From Rhizobium bangladeshense (GTDB taxonomy: Bacteria > Pseudomonadota > Alphaproteobacteria > Rhizobiales > Rhizobiaceae): a stretch of 64,000 nucleotides of DNA. Under the pieces are notes generated by a model. The model did no database searches. It saw only the letters and a program-made list of their open reading frames with translations, and was not told the DNA's origin. Where the stretch lies: assembly GCF_001662075.1 (NCBI RefSeq), contig NZ_LYPL01000014.1:114231-178230 (forward strand), written 5' to 3'. The position numbers and the translations under genes are program-made. This document shows, in pieces, positions 36,032 to 44,103 of this stretch; position 1 is the stretch's first letter; each line of letters opens with the position of its first letter.

Positions 36032-36163
36032 GGCTTTCGTCTCTTGGTGTCTGCGCTCGGTCCCGTGTGGCCTTACGCAACTTCGTTGTTGTTGATCTGT
36101 CGCGGCGCGTTTAGCACTGTTTTTACAAAAGTGCATCCGGGAATCGCATGGGAGGCAAGCCTC

Positions 36164-37282
36164 ATGGACGTGATCAGAACCGCGATCGGGCTGATGAGCG
36201 GCACGTCGATGGATGGAATTGATGTCGCACTGATCAGGACAGACGGCCGCGGTTTCATCGAGCGCGGGCCATTCCTGGGTGTGCCCTATGAGGCCGAATT
36301 TCGCGAGCGGCTCAAGCGGGCGCTGGACTTGGCGCGTCCGCTAACCGATAGGTGCGAGCGACCCGAGGAACTTCGTGACATCGAGCTTGAGCTGACCGAA
36401 CGGCACGCAATTGCCGTTACGGCATTCCTTGAGCGTTTCGGGCTGTCTGCCGATGCCATCGATGTTCTCGGCTTTCATGGTCAGACCGTGCTTCACCGGC
36501 CCGATGAAGGACTGACGATTCAGATCGGCGACGGTGGCGACCTCGCACGGCGAACCGGCATATCGGTGGTCTACGACATGCGCGCCAATGACATGCTCCA
36601 TGGCGGGCAGGGCGCGCCGCTGGTGCCGGCATATCACGCCGCGCTCGCCGGAAAATTCCAGCAGGCAGGACAGGCGGTCTGCTTCGTCAATATCGGCGGC
36701 ATCTCCAATCTGACCTTCATCGGTACGGACGGCCGAATCGTCGCCTTCGACAGCGGGCCGGGCAATACGCTGATTGACCAATGGGTGGAGATGCAGACCG
36801 GCAAAACCTATGATCCCGGCGGCGAAATCGGCGGACGCGGCAAGGTCGTGACCGCTCTCGCGGAGCGATATCTGCAAAGCCCGTTCTTCCGCGGCAATGT
36901 CCGCCGTTCGCTCGACCGCGGCGATTTCGCGCCGCTTCATCAGGGCGAGGCGAGCCTCGAAGACGGCGCCCGGACGCTCGCCCATGTCGCTGCCGCCTCG
37001 ATCGTCAAATCCGCCGGCTTCCTGCCCGAGATTCCGTCGATCTACATCGTCTGCGGCGGCGGTCGGCTGAACGCCACGCTGATGGCGGAGTTTTCAATCA
37101 TGGCCGAAGGGCAGGGATCGCGCGTATTGGCCGCCGAGGAGGCCGGATTCGACGGCGATGCGATGGAGGCCGAAGCCTGGGCTTATCTCGCCGTGCGCTC
37201 GCTGGACGGGCTGCCGCTGACATTTCCGGGCACGACCGGCGTTGAAGCTCCCGTCAGCGGTGGGGTGTTGGCAACGCCATGA
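36164..37282 (+). CDS. anmK: Anhydro-N-acetylmuramic acid kinase
   Basis: A 372-residue sugar kinase that phosphorylates and opens 1,6-anhydro-MurNAc during peptidoglycan recycling. GLMSGTSMDGIDVALI is the ATP phosphate-binding signature, followed by GFHGQTVLHRP (catalytic Asp/His region), FVNIGGISNLT, FDSGPGNTLIDQW and CGGGRLNATLM. The start ATG 36164 follows GGGAGG. It overlaps the next GNAT gene by four bases. Confidence 0.95.
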   Translation: MDVIRTAIGLMSGTSMDGIDVALIRTDGRGFIERGPFLGVPYEAEFRERLKRALDLARPLTDRCERPEELRDIELELTERHAIAVTAFLERFGLSADAIDVLGFHGQTVLHRPDEGLTIQIGDGGDLARRTGISVVYDMRANDMLHGGQGAPLVPAYHAALAGKFQQAGQAVCFVNIGGISNLTFIGTDGRIVAFDSGPGNTLIDQWVEMQTGKTYDPGGEIGGRGKVVTALAERYLQSPFFRGNVRRSLDRGDFAPLHQGEASLEDGARTLAHVAAASIVKSAGFLPEIPSIYIVCGGGRLNATLMAEFSIMAEGQGSRVLAAEEAGFDGDAMEAEAWAYLAVRSLDGLPLTFPGTTGVEAPVSGGVLATP

Positions 37283-37803
37283 GTGACGAGCGTCTGATCC
37301 TTCGGACGTCGCGGCTGCGTTTCGTCATGTGGAACGAAGGCGATGCGCCGCTGGTACAGTGGCTGCATTCGACGACGGCGACGACACAATATCTTCCCGG
37401 TAACGCGCCGTGGAGCCTCGAGAAGGCGGAACAACGGCTGCGGGGCTGGTTCGAGGAGCAGGTGCGCGACGGCACGACCAAATACAAGCTTCTCGGGGTG
37501 GATGGCCGTTTCATTGGCCGCGCCGGCATTTCGCGGTTCAGGGGCGAGCAGTTCGAGCTCGGTTATTCTCTGATCGAGGAGGCGTGGGGCAAGGGCCTGG
37601 CAACGGAAGCGGCGAGCGCCCTGGCCGACTGGTTCTTCGAAAGCAGACTTGCGTCCGCTTTCATTGCCTTCACGCATCCCGAAAACGTCGCCTCGCAGCG
37701 CGTACTCAGGAGGATCGGCATGCACGAACGCGCGCCGATCCTGATCGATGGAGTGTCTGGCACCGCTTTTGAGCTGACCGCTGCCATGCGGTCAAAGCTC
37801 TAA
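37279..37803 (+). CDS. GNAT N-acetyltransferase, RimJ/RimL-like
   Basis: A 174-residue acetyltransferase of the RimJ/RimL type: RLILRTSRLRFVMWNEGDAPLVQWL at the N-terminus, ELGYSLIEEAWGKGLATEAASALADW as the acetyl-CoA site (WGKGLATE), and THPENVASQRVLRRIGM as the C-terminal helix. The substrate is unknown. ATGA overlap with anmK suggests translational coupling, so it might act on a cell-wall or housekeeping substrate, but that is inference. Its stop overlaps that of the convergent acyltransferase gene. Confidence 0.9.
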   Translation: MSDERLILRTSRLRFVMWNEGDAPLVQWLHSTTATTQYLPGNAPWSLEKAEQRLRGWFEEQVRDGTTKYKLLGVDGRFIGRAGISRFRGEQFELGYSLIEEAWGKGLATEAASALADWFFESRLASAFIAFTHPENVASQRVLRRIGMHERAPILIDGVSGTAFELTAAMRSKL

Positions 37804-38975
37804 CTCTTTACGGCAACCGGCCGGACATTGGATCCGCGCCCGGCCTGATTGCCATCCTCGACGCCCCTGACCTGGGCGATAAAGGAGAACTTCTTGCGAA
37901 GGCCGAGGATCGGCTTCTCGATGAAATGCCAGGACAGCACCGCGACGGCGAGGGCCGATGGCAGGCCGACGGCATAGAGCGCCAGCGCCCCATATTTCGG
38001 ATAGAGAAAGACCGACGGAAACGCGCTTATCCAGATCTGCAGGAACGGGTCGTGATAGAGATAGACGCCGTAGGAATAGTCGCCTTTCCGGAAGAAGGCG
38101 GGGATCGGGACTTCCGACAGACCGATGAAGACGGTCATGTAAACAAGCGAGGTGATGACGATGGGCCGGTTGATCACCGATTCAATCGCCCGGCTGTCGA
38201 GAGTGAGAATGGCGGCGACGCAGACGAGGCAGGAGGCGGCGAAGATCCAGCGCGAATGCGGAATGACCGCCCTGAACTGGAAGGCGACAATGCCCATCAG
38301 GAAAGCGGTTATCAGCTGCGAGCCGCGGCTCATGAACAGGAAGCGGGCGACGGGCTTGATCGTGCCCGGCAGCAGATAGGGCATCTTCTGAACGATGAGA
38401 CCGATGACGATATAGGCGGCCGTCACCGCGAGCAGCTTGTAGCGCGTCTTGACGATAGCGCTGATCATCAGGAACGACATGACGATGTAGCAGAAGATCT
38501 CCCAGGGAACCGTCCAGAGAGCGCCATTGACCTTCTGGCTCGGATTATCCTGGAACACGCCCGGCAGCTCATAATGGATCCAGCCGACGATGTTCAGGAA
38601 GTATTTGAAGAAACGCGGATCGGTGAAATAGTCGGCATGGTAGACGATCGTGACGATCGGCCCGATGATCAGCGAACAGACGACGATGTCGACGGCAAGA
38701 GCCGGGACGATGCGCAATCCGCGATTAATCAGGAAGTTCCGCAGGCTCAGCCGCTGGGCACTGCCGGCGATCAGGAATCCGCTCAAGGCGAAGAACATCG
38801 GAACAAGAGCGTATTCAGTAAACCAGAATATCGAGCCCTTAATGAAAGCATCATTTCCGGTCAGTAAAAACGAATGGGTCAGGACAATAGAAAAGGCGAG
38901 CCCAATTCGAAGAAAATCAAATCCCGGACCGATTCCCTTATACTTATCCAGGACTTCCCCGAACGAATTGGTCAT
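37800..38975 (-). CDS. Membrane acyltransferase, acyltransferase-3 family
   Basis: A 391-residue protein with about ten membrane helices. The start DFLRIGLAFSIVLTHSFLLTG carries the R..(A)...V..HS catalytic pattern of acyltransferase-3 (OafA/NodX/ExoZ type), and VPMFFALSGFLIAGSAQR is the next family motif. DYSYGVYLYHDPFLQIW and WHFIEKPIL are the later signatures. These enzymes O-acetylate surface polysaccharides, lipopolysaccharide or Nod factors. The upstream region contains a striking palindrome (39013-39042). It stands alone with an ExoZ-like or OafA-like role possible. Confidence 0.9.
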   Translation of the reverse strand: MTNSFGEVLDKYKGIGPGFDFLRIGLAFSIVLTHSFLLTGNDAFIKGSIFWFTEYALVPMFFALSGFLIAGSAQRLSLRNFLINRGLRIVPALAVDIVVCSLIIGPIVTIVYHADYFTDPRFFKYFLNIVGWIHYELPGVFQDNPSQKVNGALWTVPWEIFCYIVMSFLMISAIVKTRYKLLAVTAAYIVIGLIVQKMPYLLPGTIKPVARFLFMSRGSQLITAFLMGIVAFQFRAVIPHSRWIFAASCLVCVAAILTLDSRAIESVINRPIVITSLVYMTVFIGLSEVPIPAFFRKGDYSYGVYLYHDPFLQIWISAFPSVFLYPKYGALALYAVGLPSALAVAVLSWHFIEKPILGLRKKFSFIAQVRGVEDGNQAGRGSNVRPVAVKS

Positions 38976-39012
38976 TTGCGGACCTCGCTTCTGTTTGGAT
39001 CGCGAGGAACCT

Positions 39013-39042
39013 ACCGCACTGCAATATATATTGCAACACGGT
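39013..39042. promoter_or_regulatory. 30-bp interrupted palindrome upstream of the acyltransferase gene
   Basis: The perfect core TGCAATATATATTGCA (39020-39035) is flanked at equal distance by ACCG on the left and CGGT on the right, so the two-fold symmetry extends over 30 bp. It lies 38-67 bases upstream of the acyltransferase start and overlaps the likely promoter (TTGCAA with a 17-base spacer to TAGGTT on the minus strand). This is the form expected for a dimeric repressor or activator site. The regulator is unknown. Confidence 0.6.
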
Positions 39043-39117
39043 AAGTGATCTGTTTCGACACAAGAGATCCGACGGGTCTCGAGCCCTCCGCAAGACGCGG
39101 CGCGTTCGCCTTGTGGT

Positions 39118-39795
39118 TTAGCGGATCCGCTTTGCCGCCGGCTCCGGCACCAGTTCGCCGTTGAGACGGCGGTCGAGATAGTCCTCGCATTCGCTCATCA
39201 GCGTCTCCACCTGACCGTTGAAGAAGTGGTTGGCGTTGGCAACGGTACGATGGGTGATGAGAATGCCCTTCTGGGTTTTCAGCTTCTCTACAAGGCCGTT
39301 GACGTCCTTTTCCGGCGCCACCTTGTCGGCCTCGCCGTTGATGATCAGGCCGGAGGAGGGGCAGGGCGCCAGGAAGGAGAAGTCGTAGGTATTGGGTTGC
39401 GGGGCGATCGACATGAAGCCCTCGATCTCCGGCCGGCGCATCAGGAGCTGCATGCCGATCCAGGAACCGAAGGAATAACCGGCGACCCAACAGGTCTTCG
39501 AATCGGGATGCAGGCTCTGCACCCAGTCGAGCGCCGAGGCGGCATCCGAAAGTTCGCCGGCGCCATGGTCGAATTCGCCCTGGCTGCGGCCAATTCCGCG
39601 GAAATTGAAGCGCAACGTCGTGAACCCGCGCTTCTGGAACATGTAGAAGAGCTGGTAGACGATCTGATTGTTCATCGTGCCGCCGAACTGCGGATGCGGA
39701 TGCAGGATCAGGGCGATGGGCGCGCTTTTTTCCTTGGAGGGCTGGTAGCGGCCTTCAAGACGGCCGGCTGGGCCGTTGAAAATTACTTCGGGCAT
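39118..39795 (-). CDS. Alpha/beta hydrolase, dienelactone-hydrolase-like
   Basis: A 225-residue cytoplasmic hydrolase. LILHPHPQFGGTMNNQIVYQL supplies the oxyanion-hole HPHP segment; the nucleophile is in CWVAGYSFGSWIGMQL; aspartate and histidine are expected in INGEADKVAPEKD and TVANANHFFNGQ. Similar proteins are common in alphaproteobacteria with unknown substrates. It is divergent from the suf operon and shares its regulatory region. Confidence 0.86.
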   Translation of the reverse strand: MPEVIFNGPAGRLEGRYQPSKEKSAPIALILHPHPQFGGTMNNQIVYQLFYMFQKRGFTTLRFNFRGIGRSQGEFDHGAGELSDAASALDWVQSLHPDSKTCWVAGYSFGSWIGMQLLMRRPEIEGFMSIAPQPNTYDFSFLAPCPSSGLIINGEADKVAPEKDVNGLVEKLKTQKGILITHRTVANANHFFNGQVETLMSECEDYLDRRLNGELVPEPAAKRIR

Positions 39796-39848
39796 TGGTA
39801 CTCCGGGTTTTTATTTCGCGTTCGCGCTGCGTTGGACGACAACATGAC

Positions 39849-39898
39849 TTGACTAACGTTGTCAGCTTTCCTAAAACGCAGTTTAGAACAATTCGAAA
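39849..39898 (+). promoter_or_regulatory. suf operon promoter with candidate RirA (IRO) and Irr-box sites
   Basis: TTGACT (39849-39854) and TAAAAC (39872-39877) with a 17-base spacer form a sigma-70-like promoter. TGA-N9-TCA at 39850-39864 overlaps the -35 and fits the iron-responsive operator pattern bound by RirA. TTTAGAACAATTCGAAA at 39882-39898 differs by one base from a perfect TTTAGAA-N3-TTCTAAA Irr box and covers the expected transcription start. Both regulators are known to control suf-type operons in rhizobia; binding here is inferred from sequence. Confidence 0.65.
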
Positions 39899-40013
39899 CT
39901 TGCATGGCGATCCACGCTTCGTGGAACGTGTCATAAGGCAAGCCCGGCGGAAATTTCAAGAAAAATGAACCGCGGGTGCTGAAGCAAGCTCGTCAAGCGC
40001 AGGACTGAAGATC

Positions 40014-41180
40014 ATGGCGCCGCCACGCCTTTATCTCGACTGGAATGCCACAGCGCCGCTGCACCCAGCAGCGCGCGAGGCGATCATGCGCGCCATCGAC
40101 GTGTTTGGCAATCCGAACAGCGTGCATGGAGAGGGGCGCGCCGCGCGCGCCGCCATAGAAGGTGCGCGCCGCAAGGTAGCGGCACTGGCCGGCACCGATG
40201 CCAGCAATGTGGTCTTCACCAGCGGCGCGACGGAAGCCGCCAATCTGGTGCTGACGCCGGATTTCCGCATGGGCCGTACGCCGCTTCAGCTTGGCCGTCT
40301 CTATTTTTCGGCGATCGAACACCCGGCCGTGCGTGAGGGCGGGCGCTTTCCCAAGGAGAAGATGACCGAGATTCCGGTGACGGAAGCCGGCATCGTCGAT
40401 CTCGACGCGCTTGACCGCCTGCTTGCGGCCCATGACAAGGCCGCCGGCCTGCCGATGGTCGCCGTCATGCTTGTTAACAACGAGACGGGCATCGTCCAGC
40501 CGGTCGAGGCGGCGGCAAAATTCGTGCATGCCCATGGCGGGCTTTTCGTGGTCGACGCCGTGCAGGCGGCCGGCCGTATTCCGCTCGATATCAACAGGAT
40601 CGGCGCCGATTTCATGATCGTCTCCTCGCACAAGATCGGCGGGCCGAAGGGCGCCGGCGCGCTGATTGCGCGCGGCGAGGCGCTGATGCCGCGGCCGCTG
40701 ATCCAGGGTGGCGGGCAGGAGCGTGGTCACCGTTCGGGGACACAGAATTCGCTGGCGCTGATCGGTTTTGGCGCGGCGGCGGAGACGGCCGCGGGCGAGC
40801 TGGAGACGCGCAATGCAGCAATCGGCGCGTTGCGCGCGCGGCTGGAGGAAGGCATGCGGGGGCATGCCGCCGACGTGATCATCCATGGCGAGGGCGGCGA
40901 GCGCGTCGCCAATACGATCTTCTTCACCCTGCCGGGGTTGAAGGCCGAGACCGGACAGATCGCGTTCGATCTCGAAGGTGTCGCGCTTTCGGCGGGTTCG
41001 GCCTGCTCGTCGGGACGGCTTGGTGAAAGCCATGTGCTGACGGCGATGGGCCGCGACGCCAAGCTCGGCGCACTGCGTATCTCGCTCGGCTTCTCGACCA
41101 CGGAAGAAGACATAGACAGGGCGGTTGCCGCCTTTGCGAAGATCGCTTGCCGGCGCAGGTCGGCGGGCGAGGCGGCATGA
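40014..41180 (+). CDS. Cysteine desulfurase, NifS/IscS-like (first gene of suf operon)
   Basis: A 388-residue PLP enzyme that removes sulfur from cysteine. It opens with LYLDWNATAPLHPAAREAIM; the PLP lysine is in SSHKIGGPKGAGALIARG; the persulfide cysteine is in the flexible loop SAGSACSSGRLGESHVL; GGGQERGHRSGTQN is typical of the NifS/IscS group (class I). A separate SufS-type desulfurase lies later in the operon, so there are two. This matches the sufS2 position in Agrobacterium and Rhizobium suf operons. Confidence 0.93.
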   Translation: MAPPRLYLDWNATAPLHPAAREAIMRAIDVFGNPNSVHGEGRAARAAIEGARRKVAALAGTDASNVVFTSGATEAANLVLTPDFRMGRTPLQLGRLYFSAIEHPAVREGGRFPKEKMTEIPVTEAGIVDLDALDRLLAAHDKAAGLPMVAVMLVNNETGIVQPVEAAAKFVHAHGGLFVVDAVQAAGRIPLDINRIGADFMIVSSHKIGGPKGAGALIARGEALMPRPLIQGGGQERGHRSGTQNSLALIGFGAAAETAAGELETRNAAIGALRARLEEGMRGHAADVIIHGEGGERVANTIFFTLPGLKAETGQIAFDLEGVALSAGSACSSGRLGESHVLTAMGRDAKLGALRISLGFSTTEEDIDRAVAAFAKIACRRRSAGEAA

Positions 41181-41258
41181 CCGCATCATAAACTTGCAGA
41201 AACGCAATTTTCTGCTTGCCAATCGGGCTGAAAAGTCCCTTTTGGCCTCTTACATCAG

Positions 41259-41297
41259 GGCAAGATAATTGCCGACATGAGGGGCAAGTCAATTGCC
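41259..41297. promoter_or_regulatory. Two tandem GGCAA-N5-TTGCC palindromes before sufB
   Basis: GGCAAGATAATTGCC (41259-41273) and GGCAAGTCAATTGCC (41283-41297) are near-identical 15-bp palindromes whose starts are 24 bp apart; the second extends to GGGGCAA...TTGCCCC. They lie 52-90 bases ahead of the sufB start inside a 168-base gap in the operon. Repeated palindromes of the same sequence suggest a regulator site for an internal sufB promoter, or RNA hairpins. Confidence 0.5.
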
Positions 41298-41348
41298 CCG
41301 TGCGCTACAAGCTGCCGGACCTTGTATCCGGCGAGATTGGAGAATGAA

Positions 41349-42818
41349 ATGGCTGCCGTGCAGGAAACGATCGACCAGGTCCGCCTGATCGATGTGGACC
41401 AGTACAAATACGGTTTTGAGACCGTCATCGAGATGGACAAGGCGCCGAAGGGCCTGTCCGAGGATATCATCCGTTTCATTTCGGCCAAGAAGCAGGAACC
41501 GGAATGGATGCTGGAATGGCGCTTGGAAGCCTATCGGCGCTGGCTGACGCTGGAAGAGCCGACCTGGGCGCGCGTCAATTATCCGAAGATCGATTTCAAC
41601 GACATCCATTACTACGCCGCGCCGAAGAGCGCGCCGGGTCCGAAGTCGCTCGACGAGGTCGATCCGGAGCTGTTGAAGGTCTATGAGAAGCTCGGCATCC
41701 CGCTGCGTGAGCAGGAGATCCTGGCCGGCGTCGAGAAGCCGAAGATCGCTGTCGACGCAGTCTTCGACAGCGTCTCGGTGGTCACCACCTTCAAGGCGGA
41801 GCTGAAAAAGGCCGGCGTGATCTTCATGTCGATCTCGGAAGCCATCCGCGAACATCCCGATCTCGTCCGGAAATATCTCGGTTCGGTCGTGCCGACCTCA
41901 GACAATTATTACGCGACGTTGAATTCGGCTGTCTTTACCGACGGCTCCTTCGTCTTCGTGCCGAAGGGCGTTCGCTGCCCGATGGAACTGTCGACCTATT
42001 TCCGCATCAACGAGAAGGGCACCGGCCAGTTCGAGCGTACGCTGATCATCGCGGAAGAGGGCGCCTACGTCTCCTACCTCGAAGGCTGCACGGCGCCGCA
42101 GCGCGATGAAAACCAGCTGCATGCCGCCGTGGTCGAGCTCGTGGCGCTCGACGATGCCGAGATCAAATATTCCACCGTCCAGAACTGGTATCCGGGTGAC
42201 AAGGAAGGCAAGGGCGGCATCTACAACTTCGTCACCAAGCGCGGCGATTGCCGTGGCGACCGCTCGAAAATTTCCTGGACGCAGGTCGAAACCGGCTCGG
42301 CGATCACCTGGAAATATCCGTCCTGCATCTTGCGCGGCGACGACTCCAGAGGCGAATTCTACTCGATCGCCGTGTCGAACGGCCATCAGCAGATCGATAG
42401 CGGCACCAAGATGATCCATCTCGGCAAGAACACGTCGAGCCGCATCGTCTCCAAGGGCATCGCCGCCGGCGTCTCCAACAACACCTATCGCGGCCAGGTC
42501 TCGGCACACCGCAAGGCGTCGAACGCCCGCAACTTCACCCAATGCGATTCGCTCCTGATCGGTGACAAGTGCGGCGCTCATACCGTGCCCTATATCGAGG
42601 CGAAAAACTCGACGGCGCAGTTCGAGCACGAAGCGACGACCTCGAAGATCTCCGAGGATCAGCTGTTCTACTGCCTGCAGCGCGGGATCCCGACCGAAGC
42701 GGCGATCGCGCTGATCGTCAACGGCTTCGTCAAGGAAGTCCTGCAGGAACTGCCGATGGAGTTTGCCGTCGAGGCGCAGAAGCTGATCAGCATTTCGCTT
42801 GAGGGGAGTGTCGGCTAA
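41349..42818 (+). CDS. sufB: Fe-S cluster assembly scaffold protein SufB
   Basis: A 489-residue beta-helix protein that with SufC and SufD forms the SufBC2D scaffold on which clusters are built. Family segments include EPEWMLEWRLEAYRRWLTLE, FVPKGVRCPMELSTYFRIN, EGCTAPQRDENQLHAAVVEL, GTKMIHLGKNTSSRIVSKGI and the C-terminal GIPTEAAIALIVNGFVKEVL. Start ATG 41349 (MAAVQETIDQ) follows GGAGAATGAA. Downstream the operon is interrupted by a REP/GIY-YIG unit starting nine bases after its stop. Confidence 0.97.
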   Translation: MAAVQETIDQVRLIDVDQYKYGFETVIEMDKAPKGLSEDIIRFISAKKQEPEWMLEWRLEAYRRWLTLEEPTWARVNYPKIDFNDIHYYAAPKSAPGPKSLDEVDPELLKVYEKLGIPLREQEILAGVEKPKIAVDAVFDSVSVVTTFKAELKKAGVIFMSISEAIREHPDLVRKYLGSVVPTSDNYYATLNSAVFTDGSFVFVPKGVRCPMELSTYFRINEKGTGQFERTLIIAEEGAYVSYLEGCTAPQRDENQLHAAVVELVALDDAEIKYSTVQNWYPGDKEGKGGIYNFVTKRGDCRGDRSKISWTQVETGSAITWKYPSCILRGDDSRGEFYSIAVSNGHQQIDSGTKMIHLGKNTSSRIVSKGIAAGVSNNTYRGQVSAHRKASNARNFTQCDSLLIGDKCGAHTVPYIEAKNSTAQFEHEATTSKISEDQLFYCLQRGIPTEAAIALIVNGFVKEVLQELPMEFAVEAQKLISISLEGSVG

Positions 42819-42827
42819 AACACAGCC

Positions 42828-42858
42828 TCCGTCATCCTCGGGCTTGTCCCGAGGATCT
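42828..42858. repeat. Left 31-bp REP-type palindrome of the GIY-YIG unit
   Basis: Starts TCCGTCATCCTCGGGCTTGT and goes on into the second arm, ending GGATCT. Within it ATCCTCGGG and CCCGAGGAT form a nine-base stem around CTTGT. The whole 31 bases recur as an exact inverted copy at 43226-43256. It begins nine bases after the sufB stop codon. Confidence 0.88.
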
Positions 42859-42877
42859 GCTGCGGTCAGGGACAGGG

Positions 42878-43219
42878 ATGACTGGTTTTGTCTATATGAT
42901 GTCCGACAAACCGCGGGGCGTGATCTACACCGGCGTTACGAGTGATTTGCACGGTCGCATATGGGAACACCGCAACGAAATCCATAAGGGTTTCACGCAG
43001 AAATACAGAGCAAAAAATCTCGTTTGGTTCGAGAACCATCCGAACATCGTGTTGGCGATCCAGCGGGAGAAATCCCTGAAGCGCTATATGCGCGAGTGGA
43101 AAATCAAGCTCATAGAGGAGCTCAATCCGACCTGGATGGACCTTTATGAGCGGATTGATGAAATTGAGAATGTCTATCGACCGCATCCGAATACGCGGGA
43201 GTGGAGCGATTACAATTGA
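42878..43219 (+). CDS. GIY-YIG nuclease domain protein inside the suf operon
   Basis: A 113-residue single-domain GIY-YIG protein (UvrC-N / YhbQ type). GFVYMMSDKPRGVIYTGVTS supplies the two catalytic tyrosine strands (here VYM and IYTG), DLHGRIWEHRN the catalytic arginine and histidine, and LIEELNPTWMDLYERI the helix with the metal-binding Glu and the conserved NPxWxDL. It is a likely DNA endonuclease, or a cleavage module of a mobile element. It lies between sufB and sufC, in the same direction, and is bracketed by perfect inverted REP palindromes. None of the suf functions would require it. Confidence 0.92.
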   Translation: MTGFVYMMSDKPRGVIYTGVTSDLHGRIWEHRNEIHKGFTQKYRAKNLVWFENHPNIVLAIQREKSLKRYMREWKIKLIEELNPTWMDLYERIDEIENVYRPHPNTREWSDYN

Positions 43220-43225
43220 GGGCTT

Positions 43226-43256
43226 AGATCCTCGGGACAAGCCCGAGGATGACGGA
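43226..43256. repeat. Right 31-bp REP-type palindrome of the GIY-YIG unit
   Basis: The exact reverse complement of the 42828-42858 repeat; it reads AGATCCTCGGGACAAGCCCG and ends GATGACGGA. It starts six bases after the GIY-YIG stop codon. With the left copy it bounds a 429-bp segment; the sufC start lies 67 bases beyond. Confidence 0.88.
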
Positions 43257-43323
43257 TCGAGACCAGCGCGAGCGGTCAATTGGGCGGATCCTTGAAATTC
43301 GCCGGATAACAGGAAAGACAAAG

Positions 43324-44079
43324 ATGCTTGAAATCAGAAACCTTCATGCCCGCATCGCCGAAGACGGCACCGAGATCATCCGTGGTCTGAACCTGACGGT
43401 GAAGGCCGGCGAAGTCGCCGCCATCATGGGGCCGAACGGCTCCGGCAAGTCGACGCTCTCCTATGTGCTGTCCGGCCGCAGCGACTACGAAGTCACCGAA
43501 GGCGACATTCTCTATGATGGCGAGAGCATTCTGGAGCTCGATCCGTCCGAGCGCGCCGCCAAGGGTGTCTTCCTTGCGTTCCAGTATCCGGTCGAAATCC
43601 CGGGTGTCGCCACCATGCAGTTCCTCAAGGTGGCGATGAACGAGCAGCGCAAGGCGCGTGGCGAGGACGAACTGACGACGCCGGATTTCATGCGTCGCGT
43701 CAAGGATGCTGCGGCCAAGCTGCAGATCAACACCGAGATGCTGAAGCGGCCGCTCAATGTCGGCTTCTCCGGCGGTGAGAAGAAGCGCGCCGAGATCCTG
43801 CAGATGGCGCTGCTGGAGCCGAAGCTGTGCGTGCTCGACGAAACCGACTCGGGCCTTGACATCGACGCGCTGAAGATCGTCGCCGACGGCGTCAATGCGT
43901 TGCGTTCGCCCGATCGCGCTGTCGTCGTCATCACCCACTATCAGCGCCTGCTCGACTATATCGTGCCTGATACGGTTCACGTGCTCTACAAGGGCCAGGT
44001 GATCAAGTCGGGCGACAAGACGCTGGCGCATGAGCTCGAAGCCAACGGCTATGCCGATATCATCGGCGCGGCGGCCTGA
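43324..44079 (+). CDS. sufC: Fe-S assembly ATPase SufC
   Basis: A 251-residue ABC-type ATPase. Walker A is GPNGSGKST near residue 37, the ABC signature is FSGGEKKRAEILQMAL, and Walker B runs into LDETDSGLDIDAL; the H-loop is in VVVITHYQRLLDYIVPD. It drives conformational change of SufBD during cluster assembly. The ribosome site AGGAAAG precedes ATG 43324. The leader is partly formed by the tail of the REP/GIY-YIG unit. Confidence 0.97.
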   Translation: MLEIRNLHARIAEDGTEIIRGLNLTVKAGEVAAIMGPNGSGKSTLSYVLSGRSDYEVTEGDILYDGESILELDPSERAAKGVFLAFQYPVEIPGVATMQFLKVAMNEQRKARGEDELTTPDFMRRVKDAAAKLQINTEMLKRPLNVGFSGGEKKRAEILQMALLEPKLCVLDETDSGLDIDALKIVADGVNALRSPDRAVVVITHYQRLLDYIVPDTVHVLYKGQVIKSGDKTLAHELEANGYADIIGAAA

Positions 44080-44103
44080 GTTCGGGTGGAAAGGACGACC
44101 TCC

